DNA of 64,000 bases, from contig CANGMI010000002.1 of assembly GCA_947455195.1 (NCBI GenBank), forward strand, positions 579,429-643,428. Direction: 5' to 3'. Positions 8,091-18,059 of this stretch are shown here, piece by piece. The stretch is from Pseudomonadota bacterium. GTDB lineage: Bacteria; Pseudomonadota; Gammaproteobacteria; Burkholderiales; SG8-39. Position 1 is the first letter of the stretch. Every line of letters begins with the position of its first letter. Below the pieces are notes generated by a model that saw only the letters and a program-made list of their open reading frames with translations, did no database searches and was not told the origin of the DNA. Both the position numbers and the translations under genes were made by a program.

Positions 8091-11000
8091 GCGGCATCGC
8101 TCGCCACCATACTGAGTGGCTCAACCTCATAGAGCGTTCCGGGCCATTCGTCGAGCCGCCGGTCCTAACTCGTGCCTTCCCGCAAGGGCTACCGAAAGTC
8201 GATGGTAAGAAGCTCGGCCGCTTGCGTGCGGCCTATGAGGAGTGGGCCAGCGCGCAGGATGCGAAGGCATCGGATGCCAGCGCCGTGCATGCCACCTGGG
8301 TGCAGCTGGTCCTGGGCGAACTCCTCGAGTTCGACAAGCAAACCCTGCGATCGGGTGACGGCCTTCCGTCCGGGCTCGACGTGCCCCTGGCCGAGCACCA
8401 TGAGACGCTCCGGCCATCGATGGTGATCGCGGAACCCAGCGGCCGAGCCAAGGCCGGTACGCCTCGGCTCCTCATCGCGGTCTGGCCCTCCGACCAGGAT
8501 CTCGAATCCGCCGTCCCCGCGGCGCGGTGGGCGGCCTCACCTCTTGAGCGCATGACACAGCTCTGCCGCTCGACAGGTGTTCGCTTGGGTCTCGTGACCA
8601 ACGGAGAGCGTTGGGCTATCGTCGATGCGCCCGTCGGCCAGACCGCGGGCTACGCCAGCTGGTACGCAGGCTTGTGGCTGCAGGAGCCGATCACACTGGC
8701 CGCCTTCGATGCGCTGCTAGGCGTGCGCCGCTTCTTCGCAGTGGCGGACACGGACACGATCGAATCTCTGCTGGATGAGTCGGTTGCCTTCCAGCAGGAA
8801 GTCACCGACCAGCTCGGCTACCAGGTGCGCCGTGCGGTCGAGGTGCTCGTGCAGGCCCTCGACCGAGCGGATCTCGATCGCAAACGCGAACTCCTGCGTG
8901 ACGTTCCGCCCGCACGGCTGTACGACGCTGCACTGACCGTGATGATGCGGCTCGTCTTCCTCTTCTGTGCGGAGGAGCGTGGGCTCTTGCTCCTCGGCGA
9001 CGAGACCTATGACGCCAACTACGCCGCCTCGACGCTACGCGCGCTCCTGCGCGAAGAGGCCGACCGCGTGGGCGTGGAGGTGCTCGAACGCCGTCAGGAC
9101 GCTTGGGCGCGCCTGCTCGCCACCTTCCGTGCCGTTCATGGCGGTGTCGAGCACGAAGCGCTGCGTCTGCCAGCGCTCGGCGGCAGCTTGTTCGACCCCG
9201 ATCGCTTTCCGTTCCTGGAGGGGCGCGCTGCAGGAACCTCGTGGCTCGACGCACCGGCTTCTCCGCTCCCCATCGACAACCGCACCGTGTTGCATCTGCT
9301 CGAAGCCCTGCAGCTACTGCGAACGCGGGGTGATGATGGGACGAACGAGGCTCGCAAGCTCTCTTACCGGGCGCTGGACATCGAACAGATCGGCCACGTC
9401 TACGAAGGCCTCCTCGACCATGTCGCGGTCCGCGTCGATGCGGATACGCTGGGACTGTCCGGCACCAAGGACAAGGAGCCCGAGCTCTCGCTCGACGAAC
9501 TGAACCGGGAGCGGCGCCATGGCACGGATGGCCTCATCGGGTTCCTGAAGGAGCACACCGGCCGATCCATCTCGGCCCTGCGCAACGATCTCGACGCCGA
9601 ACTCGATGAGGTCGCGGAGCAACGCTTGCTCGTCGCCTGCGGCAACGACAAGGCTCTGGTGAAGCACATCGCGCCCTATCAAGCCCTGATCCGCAAGGAC
9701 GTCTGGGGCTACCCGCAGATCTATCGGGCGGGTAGTTTTATGGTTACCGGAGGGTCGGAGCGCCGCCAGACTGGCACGCACTACACGCCGAAGTCGCTGA
9801 CCGAGCAGATCGTCACCGAGACGCTCGAGCCCCTCGTCTATGTCGGCCCGGCCGAGGGCAAGCCGCGCGACGCCTGGAAGCTGCGGTCGGCTGCAGAACT
9901 CCTCGATCTCAAGATCTGCGACATGGCGATGGGCTCCGGCGCTTTCCTCGTCCAGGTCTGCCGGTGGCTCGCCGAGCGCGTTGTGGAGGCGTGGGAGGAT
10001 GCCGAGCGCCAAGGTGCTGCGATCTCGGCCGACGGGGAAGTCCTGGAGAAGGCCGCGGGGCACGATCTGCTGCCGCCGGACCGCGAGGAGCGGCTGAGCT
10101 TCGCGCGCCGCCTAGTCGCGGAGCGCTGCGTCTATGGGGTCGACATCAACCCGATGGCCGTCGAGTTGGCCAAGCTCTCGCTGTGGCTCGTTACCTTGGC
10201 CAAGGGGCGGCCATTCGGCTTCCTCGACCACAACCTGCGGTCGGGTGACAGCCTGCTCGGCATCACGAGCCTCGACCAGCTTGAGAACTTCCATCTCGAT
10301 CCTGTCCGGGGCAACAGACTCCACCACACGCTGTTCGATCCCCGACATGAGATTCGGTCTGCGGTCAATAAGGCGCTCGAAACGAGGCAACGTCTGCGTG
10401 CAATTCGGATCATGGACATCGAAGATGTGCGGGCCATGGCTCGGCTGGATGAGGAAGCCAAAGCCAGCCTCCGGCGACCGGAACTCGCAGCCGATCTTGT
10501 TATCGGCGCGACGATCGCGACCGCCGGTAAACGTGAAAGCCTCTTGGACGAGCGCCTCGTTGAGCTTGCCGACGACTTGATGGGAAAGACCGACCGCAAC
10601 GGGGATACTCGGCCGCTTGAGAGAAGAGCGCGCGACCTCCTAGACACGGACTGCCCAGAACGGCTTCGGCCGCGCACTCCATTTCAATGGGCGATAGAGT
10701 TCCCCGAGGTGTTCGCGCGTGAGCGGCCGGGGTTCGATGCCGTTGTGGGTAACCCCCCTTTCATGGGTGGCAAGAAAATCACCACCTCGATGGGCGATTC
10801 ATATCGAGCAACTCTCGTACGGGCAATAGCCAAAGGGGCTAAGGGTGCAGCTGACCTTATCGCCTACTTTGTGCTTCGGGCAAATGAGCTCGTTAGAGGT
10901 GGCGGATTTGCATGCCTGATCGCCACCGATTCAGTTGCCGATGGCGATAGTGCTCGCGTCGGACTGAAGGCGCTTGTCGACTCCGGGAGCGTGCTGGTCA

Positions 11001-12127
11001 GTGCGATGCCAAGCATGCCTTGGCCTGGCACCGCGGGAGTCTCAGTGGCAATCGTTCACTGGAGCAAGGGGCCCTGGGGCGGTGATGTCCGCCTCCGTGG
11101 AGAGGTCGTTAGTCATATCAACTGGCAACTGACAGATTCGGGTGCTAATGACCTAGAGGCCTTCAAGCTGACAACTGATGTCTGCCAAAGTTTCGCCGGC
11201 ACCTACATTAACGGTGATGGTTTTCTCCTGGATCCTGAAGAGGCGCAGCGTCTCTTGCAGGCGGATCCTCGAAATGAACACGTTCTATACCCATACCTCA
11301 CGGGCGAGGATGTCAACACACAAGTGGGTCAAAGGGCAACTCGATGGGTAATCGACTTCCGGACGATGTCGGAGCGCGAGGCTCGTGTCTACAAAGACTG
11401 CTTCGCGATCGTAACGCGACAAGTGAAGCCGTACCGAGAAACTCTGACAAAGCAAGTCCATGAGCCAGACTACTGGAAGTTTTGGGATAAGCGGACCGAA
11501 AGCTATCGAAATATTGCGCATTTCGATCGCGTACTCGTTGCCGCAAGGGCCGCGAAGTACGTACAACTGACATGGGTTCCCAACCACCAGGTCTTTAGCG
11601 ATCAGCTTGTTGTCTTCATCACGCAATCGGACGCCGTATTCGCAGTACTGCAATCATCTGTTCATGCTGCTTGGGCGTGGGAGCGGTGTACTGGTATGTG
11701 GGGTACCGGAATTCGGTACGCCCCCTCAAAAGCGGTTGCTACGTTCCCCCTTCCGCGCGACCTCTCGCCATTGAATGCTCTCGGCGCGAAGTACTGGAAA
11801 CTTAGGAAGAACATCGAGCTAGAACGAAGGGTTGCGCTAACCAGCATCTACAACCTCTTCCACGAACCGCGCGAAGCAAGCCGCGATATCCTGGAAATGC
11901 GCGAAGTACACGCACGCATCGATGAAGCATTGGTTAGGGCGCTTGGGTTCCCATCGGTTGCACTCGACCACGGCTTTATTGCGTCCCAGATAGGCACTCG
12001 ATTCGACGTTTCAAACGTTGCCCGGCGGCAAATTTTGAAGTGCTTGATGCAGCTAAACCACGAACGCTACGAGTCCGAGCTGCATAGACCCAGTCCGGGT
12101 ACTCGCGGGGGAGGTCGTCATGGATGA
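8087..12127 (+). CDS. drmMI: DISARM N6-adenine DNA methyltransferase DrmMI
   Basis: This 1,346-residue protein methylates host adenines and so marks self DNA for class 1 DISARM. It resembles Eco57I/PglX-type methylases. A long N-terminal region (1-560) ends in a RRQTGTHYTPKSLTEQIV segment; SAM-binding motif I is DMAMGSGAF (Asp612) and catalytic motif IV is NPPF (Asn889). The region after about residue 890 should hold the target recognition domain. Base composition falls from about 65% GC in the N-terminal half to about 52% in the region from roughly 10.75 to 12.1 kb, hinting at recombinational exchange of the recognition part. It starts inside the drmD stop, and its last bases overlap the next ATG at 12120. 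Confidence 0.92.
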   Translation: MSGIARHHTEWLNLIERSGPFVEPPVLTRAFPQGLPKVDGKKLGRLRAAYEEWASAQDAKASDASAVHATWVQLVLGELLEFDKQTLRSGDGLPSGLDVPLAEHHETLRPSMVIAEPSGRAKAGTPRLLIAVWPSDQDLESAVPAARWAASPLERMTQLCRSTGVRLGLVTNGERWAIVDAPVGQTAGYASWYAGLWLQEPITLAAFDALLGVRRFFAVADTDTIESLLDESVAFQQEVTDQLGYQVRRAVEVLVQALDRADLDRKRELLRDVPPARLYDAALTVMMRLVFLFCAEERGLLLLGDETYDANYAASTLRALLREEADRVGVEVLERRQDAWARLLATFRAVHGGVEHEALRLPALGGSLFDPDRFPFLEGRAAGTSWLDAPASPLPIDNRTVLHLLEALQLLRTRGDDGTNEARKLSYRALDIEQIGHVYEGLLDHVAVRVDADTLGLSGTKDKEPELSLDELNRERRHGTDGLIGFLKEHTGRSISALRNDLDAELDEVAEQRLLVACGNDKALVKHIAPYQALIRKDVWGYPQIYRAGSFMVTGGSERRQTGTHYTPKSLTEQIVTETLEPLVYVGPAEGKPRDAWKLRSAAELLDLKICDMAMGSGAFLVQVCRWLAERVVEAWEDAERQGAAISADGEVLEKAAGHDLLPPDREERLSFARRLVAERCVYGVDINPMAVELAKLSLWLVTLAKGRPFGFLDHNLRSGDSLLGITSLDQLENFHLDPVRGNRLHHTLFDPRHEIRSAVNKALETRQRLRAIRIMDIEDVRAMARLDEEAKASLRRPELAADLVIGATIATAGKRESLLDERLVELADDLMGKTDRNGDTRPLERRARDLLDTDCPERLRPRTPFQWAIEFPEVFARERPGFDAVVGNPPFMGGKKITTSMGDSYRATLVRAIAKGAKGAADLIAYFVLRANELVRGGGFACLIATDSVADGDSARVGLKALVDSGSVLVSAMPSMPWPGTAGVSVAIVHWSKGPWGGDVRLRGEVVSHINWQLTDSGANDLEAFKLTTDVCQSFAGTYINGDGFLLDPEEAQRLLQADPRNEHVLYPYLTGEDVNTQVGQRATRWVIDFRTMSEREARVYKDCFAIVTRQVKPYRETLTKQVHEPDYWKFWDKRTESYRNIAHFDRVLVAARAAKYVQLTWVPNHQVFSDQLVVFITQSDAVFAVLQSSVHAAWAWERCTGMWGTGIRYAPSKAVATFPLPRDLSPLNALGAKYWKLRKNIELERRVALTSIYNLFHEPREASRDILEMREVHARIDEALVRALGFPSVALDHGFIASQIGTRFDVSNVARRQILKCLMQLNHERYESELHRPSPGTRGGGRHG

Positions 12128-14087
12128 CGAGGCATTGGCACCGGTGTATCGGATGACGGTGGATCTCAATGTGCTCGACCACTTGGGGCTCAATCTCTAT
12201 AGCAACATCGCCGCGGTATTGACCGAAGCCGTCGCCAACGCATGGGACGCGGACGCGGAGACCGTTTCGATATCGGTTGATCCGGGAAGCGAGTGGATCG
12301 AGATCGTCGACAACGGCATCGGGATGTCTGTCGCCGATATCAACGACAAGTACCTCCGCGTTGGGTACCGCCGGCGCGACGAGGATCCAGCGCACGGGCG
12401 ACGTACAAGCAAGGGGCGGTCTGTCATGGGGCGCAAGGGGCTTGGAAAGCTCTCCTTGTTCTCGATCGCCGACGTTATCGAGATCCAGTCGGCGAAGGAC
12501 GGGCAGTCGCACGGGTTGTCAATGAGCGTGGCAGCGATCCGTGAGGCAGCGCGTGGTAAGCAGCCCTACCATCCAGAGCCACTGTCGCCAGAGCGAGTGA
12601 CGGTCACCGGCGGCACCAGGATCATCCTGCGGGCAGTCAAGCGTCAACGGCTCGGTCCTGGTGTGGCTGCACTTCGAAAGCGTCTGGCGCGCCGCTTCTC
12701 GGTCATCGGTGAGGCTCATGGCTTCAAGATCCTCATCGACGGCCAGGCGGTGACCGCGGCGGATCGAGGCGACTTGCCCAAAGTCCAGTTCTTGTGGACG
12801 TTCGAAGGAACCGCTCCAGAACCGGCGACGATCGGTCATGTTCTTGAACGCGAAGAGCTGCCCCCGAGATTCGATGCGTGGGAGGACAACTGGCGCGTGG
12901 GCGGATGGATCGGCACGGCCAGGTTCCCGAAGGATCTCGACAGCGAAGACGCCGGAAACTTGAACGGCCTGGTCGTGTTCGCCCGCGGGCGACTGTTCCA
13001 CGAGAACGTGCTCGACAAGCTGAATGACGGGCGGCTCTACACGAAGTACTTGACCGGGCAGATCGAAGCAGACTTTCTCGATGCGGACGACCAACCTGAC
13101 ATTGCCACCAGCGACCGACAGCGTGTCCAGGAGGATGATCCGCGATACCTTCAACTGATCGTGTTCCTAAGGTCCAGGCTGAACGAGGTCGAGAAGCGTT
13201 GGAACGATTGGCGGCGGAAGCACGAGGTGCAGAAGGCCAAGGAGACGTCGCCGAAATTGGCCGAATGGCTCGATGGGTTGCCGCTAGGGTTCAAGAAGAG
13301 CGCCGAGACATTGATCGCAAAGCTGAGCGCACTTCCGGTCGACGAGGATGACGATCGGAAGCTCTTGTACAGACATGGCATCTTGGCCTTCGAGCGAATG
13401 AAGCTGCGAGGCTCGGCGGAAGAACTCGCTCAGCATGTAGATGATGTCGAGAAGCTCCTGACGATCCTTGCGGACCGTGACTCGCTGGAAGCATCGCTCT
13501 ACCGGGACATCGTCAAGTCACGGCTCGATGCAATCAAGGATTTTCAAGGGTTGGTCGACGAAGACGCGAAGGAGAAGGTCCTGCAGAAGTACCTCTTCAA
13601 TCATCTGTGGCTACTGGACCCGGCCTGGGAGCGTGCCACTGAGAGCCCGATCATGGAGTCACGACTCATCGAAGCTGGTGTTTTGATCGATGACCTGACG
13701 AAGAAGGAAGAGCTAGGACGAGTCGATATCGCCTATCGCACGAATGCGGGAAAACACATCATCGTTGAGCTCAAGAAGGTCGGCCGGAAGATGAAGCTCC
13801 TGGAACTGCAGGATCAAGGGCAGACATACGTGGACAAGCTCAGCAAGATACTGCTCCAGCAGGGAGAGAGGGAGCCAAACGTCGAAGTGGTGTTCGTCGT
13901 TGGCAAGTCCGTAGAGGAGGAGGCGACTAACCCCGATCGACTGAAGGCGTCCATGTACGCCATATCGCCCGGTAGCCGTATCAAGCACTACGACACTCTC
14001 ATCAAGGGCGCACAGGAGGCCTATTCGGCCTATATCGAGAAGACCAAAGAGCTCGACAAGCTCGAGGCGATCGTCAATGGGATCTAG
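12120..14087 (+). CDS. GHKL (Hsp90/MutL/MORC-like) ATPase with C-terminal PD-(D/E)XK nuclease domain
   Basis: This 655-residue protein has an N-terminal GHKL ATPase: N-box EAVANAWDADA (36-46), DNGIGM (64-69) and the GRKGLGKLS lid (about 104-112). The middle is charged and helical. The C-terminal 150 residues carry a nuclease-like core, GRVDIAY (Asp536) followed by VELKK (Glu550, Lys552), the D-x(n)-ExK pattern. ATP binding could clamp DNA and drive cleavage. A strong GGGGGAGG site precedes ATG 12120, and the gene sits between drmMI and drmA, so it is co-expressed with DISARM. It is not one of the five core DISARM genes. Some GHKL-nuclease proteins are annotated as type II restriction enzymes paired with C5 methylases; with the methylase and vsr upstream, that is the main alternative reading. 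Confidence 0.82.
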   Translation: MDDEALAPVYRMTVDLNVLDHLGLNLYSNIAAVLTEAVANAWDADAETVSISVDPGSEWIEIVDNGIGMSVADINDKYLRVGYRRRDEDPAHGRRTSKGRSVMGRKGLGKLSLFSIADVIEIQSAKDGQSHGLSMSVAAIREAARGKQPYHPEPLSPERVTVTGGTRIILRAVKRQRLGPGVAALRKRLARRFSVIGEAHGFKILIDGQAVTAADRGDLPKVQFLWTFEGTAPEPATIGHVLEREELPPRFDAWEDNWRVGGWIGTARFPKDLDSEDAGNLNGLVVFARGRLFHENVLDKLNDGRLYTKYLTGQIEADFLDADDQPDIATSDRQRVQEDDPRYLQLIVFLRSRLNEVEKRWNDWRRKHEVQKAKETSPKLAEWLDGLPLGFKKSAETLIAKLSALPVDEDDDRKLLYRHGILAFERMKLRGSAEELAQHVDDVEKLLTILADRDSLEASLYRDIVKSRLDAIKDFQGLVDEDAKEKVLQKYLFNHLWLLDPAWERATESPIMESRLIEAGVLIDDLTKKEELGRVDIAYRTNAGKHIIVELKKVGRKMKLLELQDQGQTYVDKLSKILLQQGEREPNVEVVFVVGKSVEEEATNPDRLKASMYAISPGSRIKHYDTLIKGAQEAYSAYIEKTKELDKLEAIVNGI

Positions 14088-14150
14088 TCGGGTACCGCAG
14101 CAGCGCGCGCGCGCACTACAACACCAGCCCGGCGATACAGGGGAAACGCC

Positions 14151-17100
14151 GTGACGGATCAACGAGCTCGGGCGTGGCTGGTCACTCAGGCGAGAGATTC
14201 GAAGTACTCGAATGTCGAAGGAAGGGCCTACGAGTACCCTCAGAGAATCCAGTACGGGCGACAGATTGCTGTCGGCGACGCGCTGGTTGCGCTTCTCCCC
14301 ACGCGCGATGCGGCAGATGGCAGGCGCATCGTTGGTATGGGCCGTATTGGGACGATCTCGGAAGGTGGGAGCGAGCGGCTCGTCGCGACCTACGACCGCT
14401 ATTTGAGTCTGGCGGTTCCGGCCACCTTCGAGGAGCTCGGCGGTGATCCCAGACGCAATCGAACGATCTCGATCAATCCGCTCGGTGACGATTTCATCCA
14501 GAGGCTTCTGGCAAGGCAGGGGATCGCGAGTCTGGATGCGTTACCGCCGGTCGCGAACGATCTGACGGCGAAGCTGGCCACGCCCCCCACGCCCTCGGAC
14601 CACGACCTGCGCGAGTTGCTGCACGACGCTGTTGTGAAAGACCTTCTCGGCCCAGCCAGCGGACTCGACGAGGAGATCCTGGGCACCAGCGTGCGTGATC
14701 GCTATCTCGTGGGCAAGCTCGCTCCGAAGGAGTCGCCGATCGACCAAGCGGACACGGGCGATCTTGCCGCGAGCGGCAGCGATAGCGGCGACGATGGCGG
14801 CGCCGAGAGTACGACGCTGATGAGCCAGTCGATCGTGCCCTCGTCATGCGGACTGACGTTCTGTGTCGATGCGAGTTGTGAGGCGCTCGAGGTTGAGGTC
14901 ACGTGGGGCCACTACCGAAAGACTGAGAGCGAAGTCCACGTCACTGAGGCGGGGAACCCCAAGCGGGTGTGGAAGCGTCGCGCGGCGGGCGGCACGGTGA
15001 AGCTTGGTCTCGTGTCTGGGGAAGTCGGACGTTTGGTGCCGGATGCCGAACAGCCAGAGGTCTTCGTGCGTGGCGTGGTCCGCCCGCCGACTTCGGCCGG
15101 CGAGAAGATCGTGACACTGTTCCTGGTCAACGACCAGGAGGCACCGGAGACGAATCAGGACGAGGCGTGGCTCTTCCAGGCGCAACTCGCTATTCGTGCG
15201 CCGGAAGGGGCAGACGTGTTCCGCCGCCGCCCGACGGGCGAGAGCGCCTCCGACGACGACGAGCGAGCCGCCCTGGCGATGCTCTACCGCGACCAGGTCG
15301 AGTTCGCGGTCGGCCACGGCGTCAGCGTGCACTGGGACCTGAGCGCCGGGCGCGTCGATCGCGCCGTCGCAGTTCGGACCCAGGTCGTACCTTGGTACGA
15401 CGTACCAGTGACCGAGGCACCCACCGCGGCCGACCTGCCGGGTTTGGCAGATCTGATACTGGACATGAGGCAACTCGCCGATCTGGACGAGAAGACGCTG
15501 GCGAAGACGCTCGGACTCTTGCACCAGGAGTACGCGGCCTGGATCGACGGTCAACGGAATCGTGTCGATGCTAAGGGGCTCGGCGAACACGAGCCCAGTG
15601 CCCGAGAGGCTCTGGAGAAGTGTCGGCGCACCGGCGAGCGATTGAAGGCGGGCATCGACAAGGTACTGACCGATCCCATGGCCCTCGAGGCGTTTCGCTT
15701 CGCCAACCGGGCGATGTGGCTGCAACGGGTCCGCAGTCTCTACGCGCTCGAGCGGCGGCGAGGCAAGGACGCGAAGCTCGAGGACATCGACGTCCCAAGG
15801 AACCGCAGTTGGCGTCCGTTCCAGTTGGCGTTCGTGCTGCTGTCCATACCGTCGCTCGCCGATCCCAAGCATGCGGATCGCACCGAGCCAGCCGGCGCGA
15901 TCGCCGACCTGCTCTGGTTCCCCACCGGCGGTGGCAAGACCGAGGCGTACTTGGGGGTGGCGGCGTTCGCGATGGCGATCCGCCGGCTGCAAGGCTCACT
16001 GGGCGGGTTGGACCACGCGCACGGCCTGACGGTGATCATGCGCTACACGTTGCGTCTTCTGACGATCCAGCAGTTCCAACGTGCCTCGACACTGCTCTGT
16101 GCGATGGAGGTGATTCGCCGCGAGGCGCTGGCCAAGGGCGACAAGCTGTGGGGCGAGACCCCGTTTCGCATCGGCCTGTGGGTTGGCCAGCGAGCGACAC
16201 CCAATACGACGGCCGACGCCCAACAAGCCATCCAGAACGCTCGCGGCAACCAATGGCGGCAACTGGGAACCGGCACCCCGGCGCAGTTGAGCAGCTGCCC
16301 TTGGTGCGGCTCGGAGATCCAACCTGGGCGCGATGTCGTCGTCAAGACGTCGCCGAACTACTTCGGACGAACCTATTCCTTCTGCTCGGATGCACTGGGC
16401 CGTTGTGAGTTCACGCCGTCGAAAGCGCCTGACGAGGGGCTGCCGGTCGTCGTCGTCGACGAAGAGATCTACCGGCTGCTGCCGTCGATGATGATCGCGA
16501 CCGTCGACAAATTCGCGCAGATGCCGTGGCGGGGCGAAGTCCAATCTCTCTTCGGTCGGGTGAGCGGCTTCTGCCAACGCCACGGATTCCTCTCCCCGGA
16601 CGATCAGGACACCGGTACTCATGCCTCCTCGCGCGGTCAATCTCGAGTCACGCGGCAAGCGCACGGTTTCATTCGCCCGCCCGACTTGATCATTCAGGAC
16701 GAGTTGCACCTGATCAGCGGGCCCCTGGGCACCATGGTCGGCCTCTACGAAACCGCGGTCGACGAGCTGGCGACCTGGGACTTCGATGGCAAACGCGTAC
16801 GGCCGAAGGTGATTGCATCGACAGCGACAGTCCGCAAGGCGCGTGAGCAGGTGCACGGGCTGTTCCAGCGCCAGTTGCAAATCTTTCCGCCTCACGGGCT
16901 CGACGCCTCCGACAACTTCTTCGCGAGACAGCGTGCGGTCACGAAGGCGAAGCCCGGCCGCCGATACATGGGGATCTGCGCGCCGGGTGCCTCGCGGCCC
17001 TCGGTGCTGATCCGCGTCTACGTGGCCTTCCTCACGGCGGCGCAGCGTCTGCGCGAGCTCTACGGCGAAGCGGCCGATCCATGGTTGACGGCGGTTGGCT

Positions 17101-18059
17101 ACTTCAACTCGCTGCGCGAGTTGGGCGGCATGCGTCGGCTGGCGGAGGACGACGTTCGGACACGCGCATTCCGCGTGAAGTTCGGCGAGCTGGAGCGACC
17201 TGGCCTCGCACAACGAGACGTGCGGCAGATCCAGGAGTTGACTTCGCGCGCATCGAGCTCGGACATCCCGCGGATCCTCGATCGGATGGAGGTGACCTTC
17301 CCCGCCATGGGCGTGAAGAAGGATCCGAGTCCGATCGATATCGTGCTCGCGACCAACATGCTCTCCGTTGGCGTGGACGTGCAGCGGCTCGGTCTGATGG
17401 TGGTGAACGGTCAGCCCAAGACGACGGCCGAGTACATCCAGGCTACGAGCCGCGTCGGTCGTCACAGGCCTGGCTTCGTGTGCACGGTGCTGAATTGGTC
17501 ACGACCCCGGGACCTGTCCCACTACGAGACCTTCGAGCACTACCACGCAACCTTCTATCAGCATGTCGAGGCACTCTCCGTGACGCCCTTCGCACCGCGC
17601 GCTGTCGATCGCGGCCTGACCGGCGTGATGGCCTCACTGCTTCGTTTGCAGGGACTGGATCTCAATGCGAACGAAGGGGCAGGGCGCTTGACGAGCTCCG
17701 GCGACGTCAAGGCCAAGGCCGTCACCGCTTCACTCGCTGCGCGTGCGTGGAGTGTCAGCGAGGCCGTCGCGGTTAAGGACCGCACCGAGCAACTCGCCAA
17801 GGAGCGCATCGACCGATGGGTATACGAAGCACAGAAAGGTGGCCGCACGCTCGGCTACAAAGCCAAGCGGGACGGCGATACCGTGGGTCTGCTCAAGTCG
17901 CCCGGTCCACAGCCTTGGGAGACTTTCACGACACCGACGTCGATGCGTGAGGTGGAACCGAACGTCTCGTTGATCCTCGGTGGCCTCGAGGGCGTCGATG
18001 CGCCGAAGTGGGAGCCGGCGGCCACGCCTGGCGGTGCAGTCCAGGAGGCCGACGAATGA
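14151..18059 (+). CDS. drmA: DISARM helicase DrmA with N-terminal EVE/PUA-like domain
   Basis: This 1,302-residue helicase is a core DISARM component that works with DrmB. Walker A is FPTGGGKTEAY (Lys596), the Walker B box is DELH (850-853), motif III is ASTATVRKA, and the C-terminal lobe has ATNMLSVGVDVQRLG (about 1066) and QATSRVGR (about 1096). A Cys cluster (CPWCG ... CSDALGRC, about 720-755) probably binds zinc. Residues 1-120 look like an EVE/PUA-type domain (WLVTQARDSKYSNVEG, YEYPQRI, GDALVALLP, GMGRIGTI), found in modified-base readers; this is not usual in the DrmA proteins I know. The start is GTG 14151 behind AGGGG. Its stop overlaps drmB (ATGA at 18056). Confidence 0.92.
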   Translation: MTDQRARAWLVTQARDSKYSNVEGRAYEYPQRIQYGRQIAVGDALVALLPTRDAADGRRIVGMGRIGTISEGGSERLVATYDRYLSLAVPATFEELGGDPRRNRTISINPLGDDFIQRLLARQGIASLDALPPVANDLTAKLATPPTPSDHDLRELLHDAVVKDLLGPASGLDEEILGTSVRDRYLVGKLAPKESPIDQADTGDLAASGSDSGDDGGAESTTLMSQSIVPSSCGLTFCVDASCEALEVEVTWGHYRKTESEVHVTEAGNPKRVWKRRAAGGTVKLGLVSGEVGRLVPDAEQPEVFVRGVVRPPTSAGEKIVTLFLVNDQEAPETNQDEAWLFQAQLAIRAPEGADVFRRRPTGESASDDDERAALAMLYRDQVEFAVGHGVSVHWDLSAGRVDRAVAVRTQVVPWYDVPVTEAPTAADLPGLADLILDMRQLADLDEKTLAKTLGLLHQEYAAWIDGQRNRVDAKGLGEHEPSAREALEKCRRTGERLKAGIDKVLTDPMALEAFRFANRAMWLQRVRSLYALERRRGKDAKLEDIDVPRNRSWRPFQLAFVLLSIPSLADPKHADRTEPAGAIADLLWFPTGGGKTEAYLGVAAFAMAIRRLQGSLGGLDHAHGLTVIMRYTLRLLTIQQFQRASTLLCAMEVIRREALAKGDKLWGETPFRIGLWVGQRATPNTTADAQQAIQNARGNQWRQLGTGTPAQLSSCPWCGSEIQPGRDVVVKTSPNYFGRTYSFCSDALGRCEFTPSKAPDEGLPVVVVDEEIYRLLPSMMIATVDKFAQMPWRGEVQSLFGRVSGFCQRHGFLSPDDQDTGTHASSRGQSRVTRQAHGFIRPPDLIIQDELHLISGPLGTMVGLYETAVDELATWDFDGKRVRPKVIASTATVRKAREQVHGLFQRQLQIFPPHGLDASDNFFARQRAVTKAKPGRRYMGICAPGASRPSVLIRVYVAFLTAAQRLRELYGEAADPWLTAVGYFNSLRELGGMRRLAEDDVRTRAFRVKFGELERPGLAQRDVRQIQELTSRASSSDIPRILDRMEVTFPAMGVKKDPSPIDIVLATNMLSVGVDVQRLGLMVVNGQPKTTAEYIQATSRVGRHRPGFVCTVLNWSRPRDLSHYETFEHYHATFYQHVEALSVTPFAPRAVDRGLTGVMASLLRLQGLDLNANEGAGRLTSSGDVKAKAVTASLAARAWSVSEAVAVKDRTEQLAKERIDRWVYEAQKGGRTLGYKAKRDGDTVGLLKSPGPQPWETFTTPTSMREVEPNVSLILGGLEGVDAPKWEPAATPGGAVQEADE

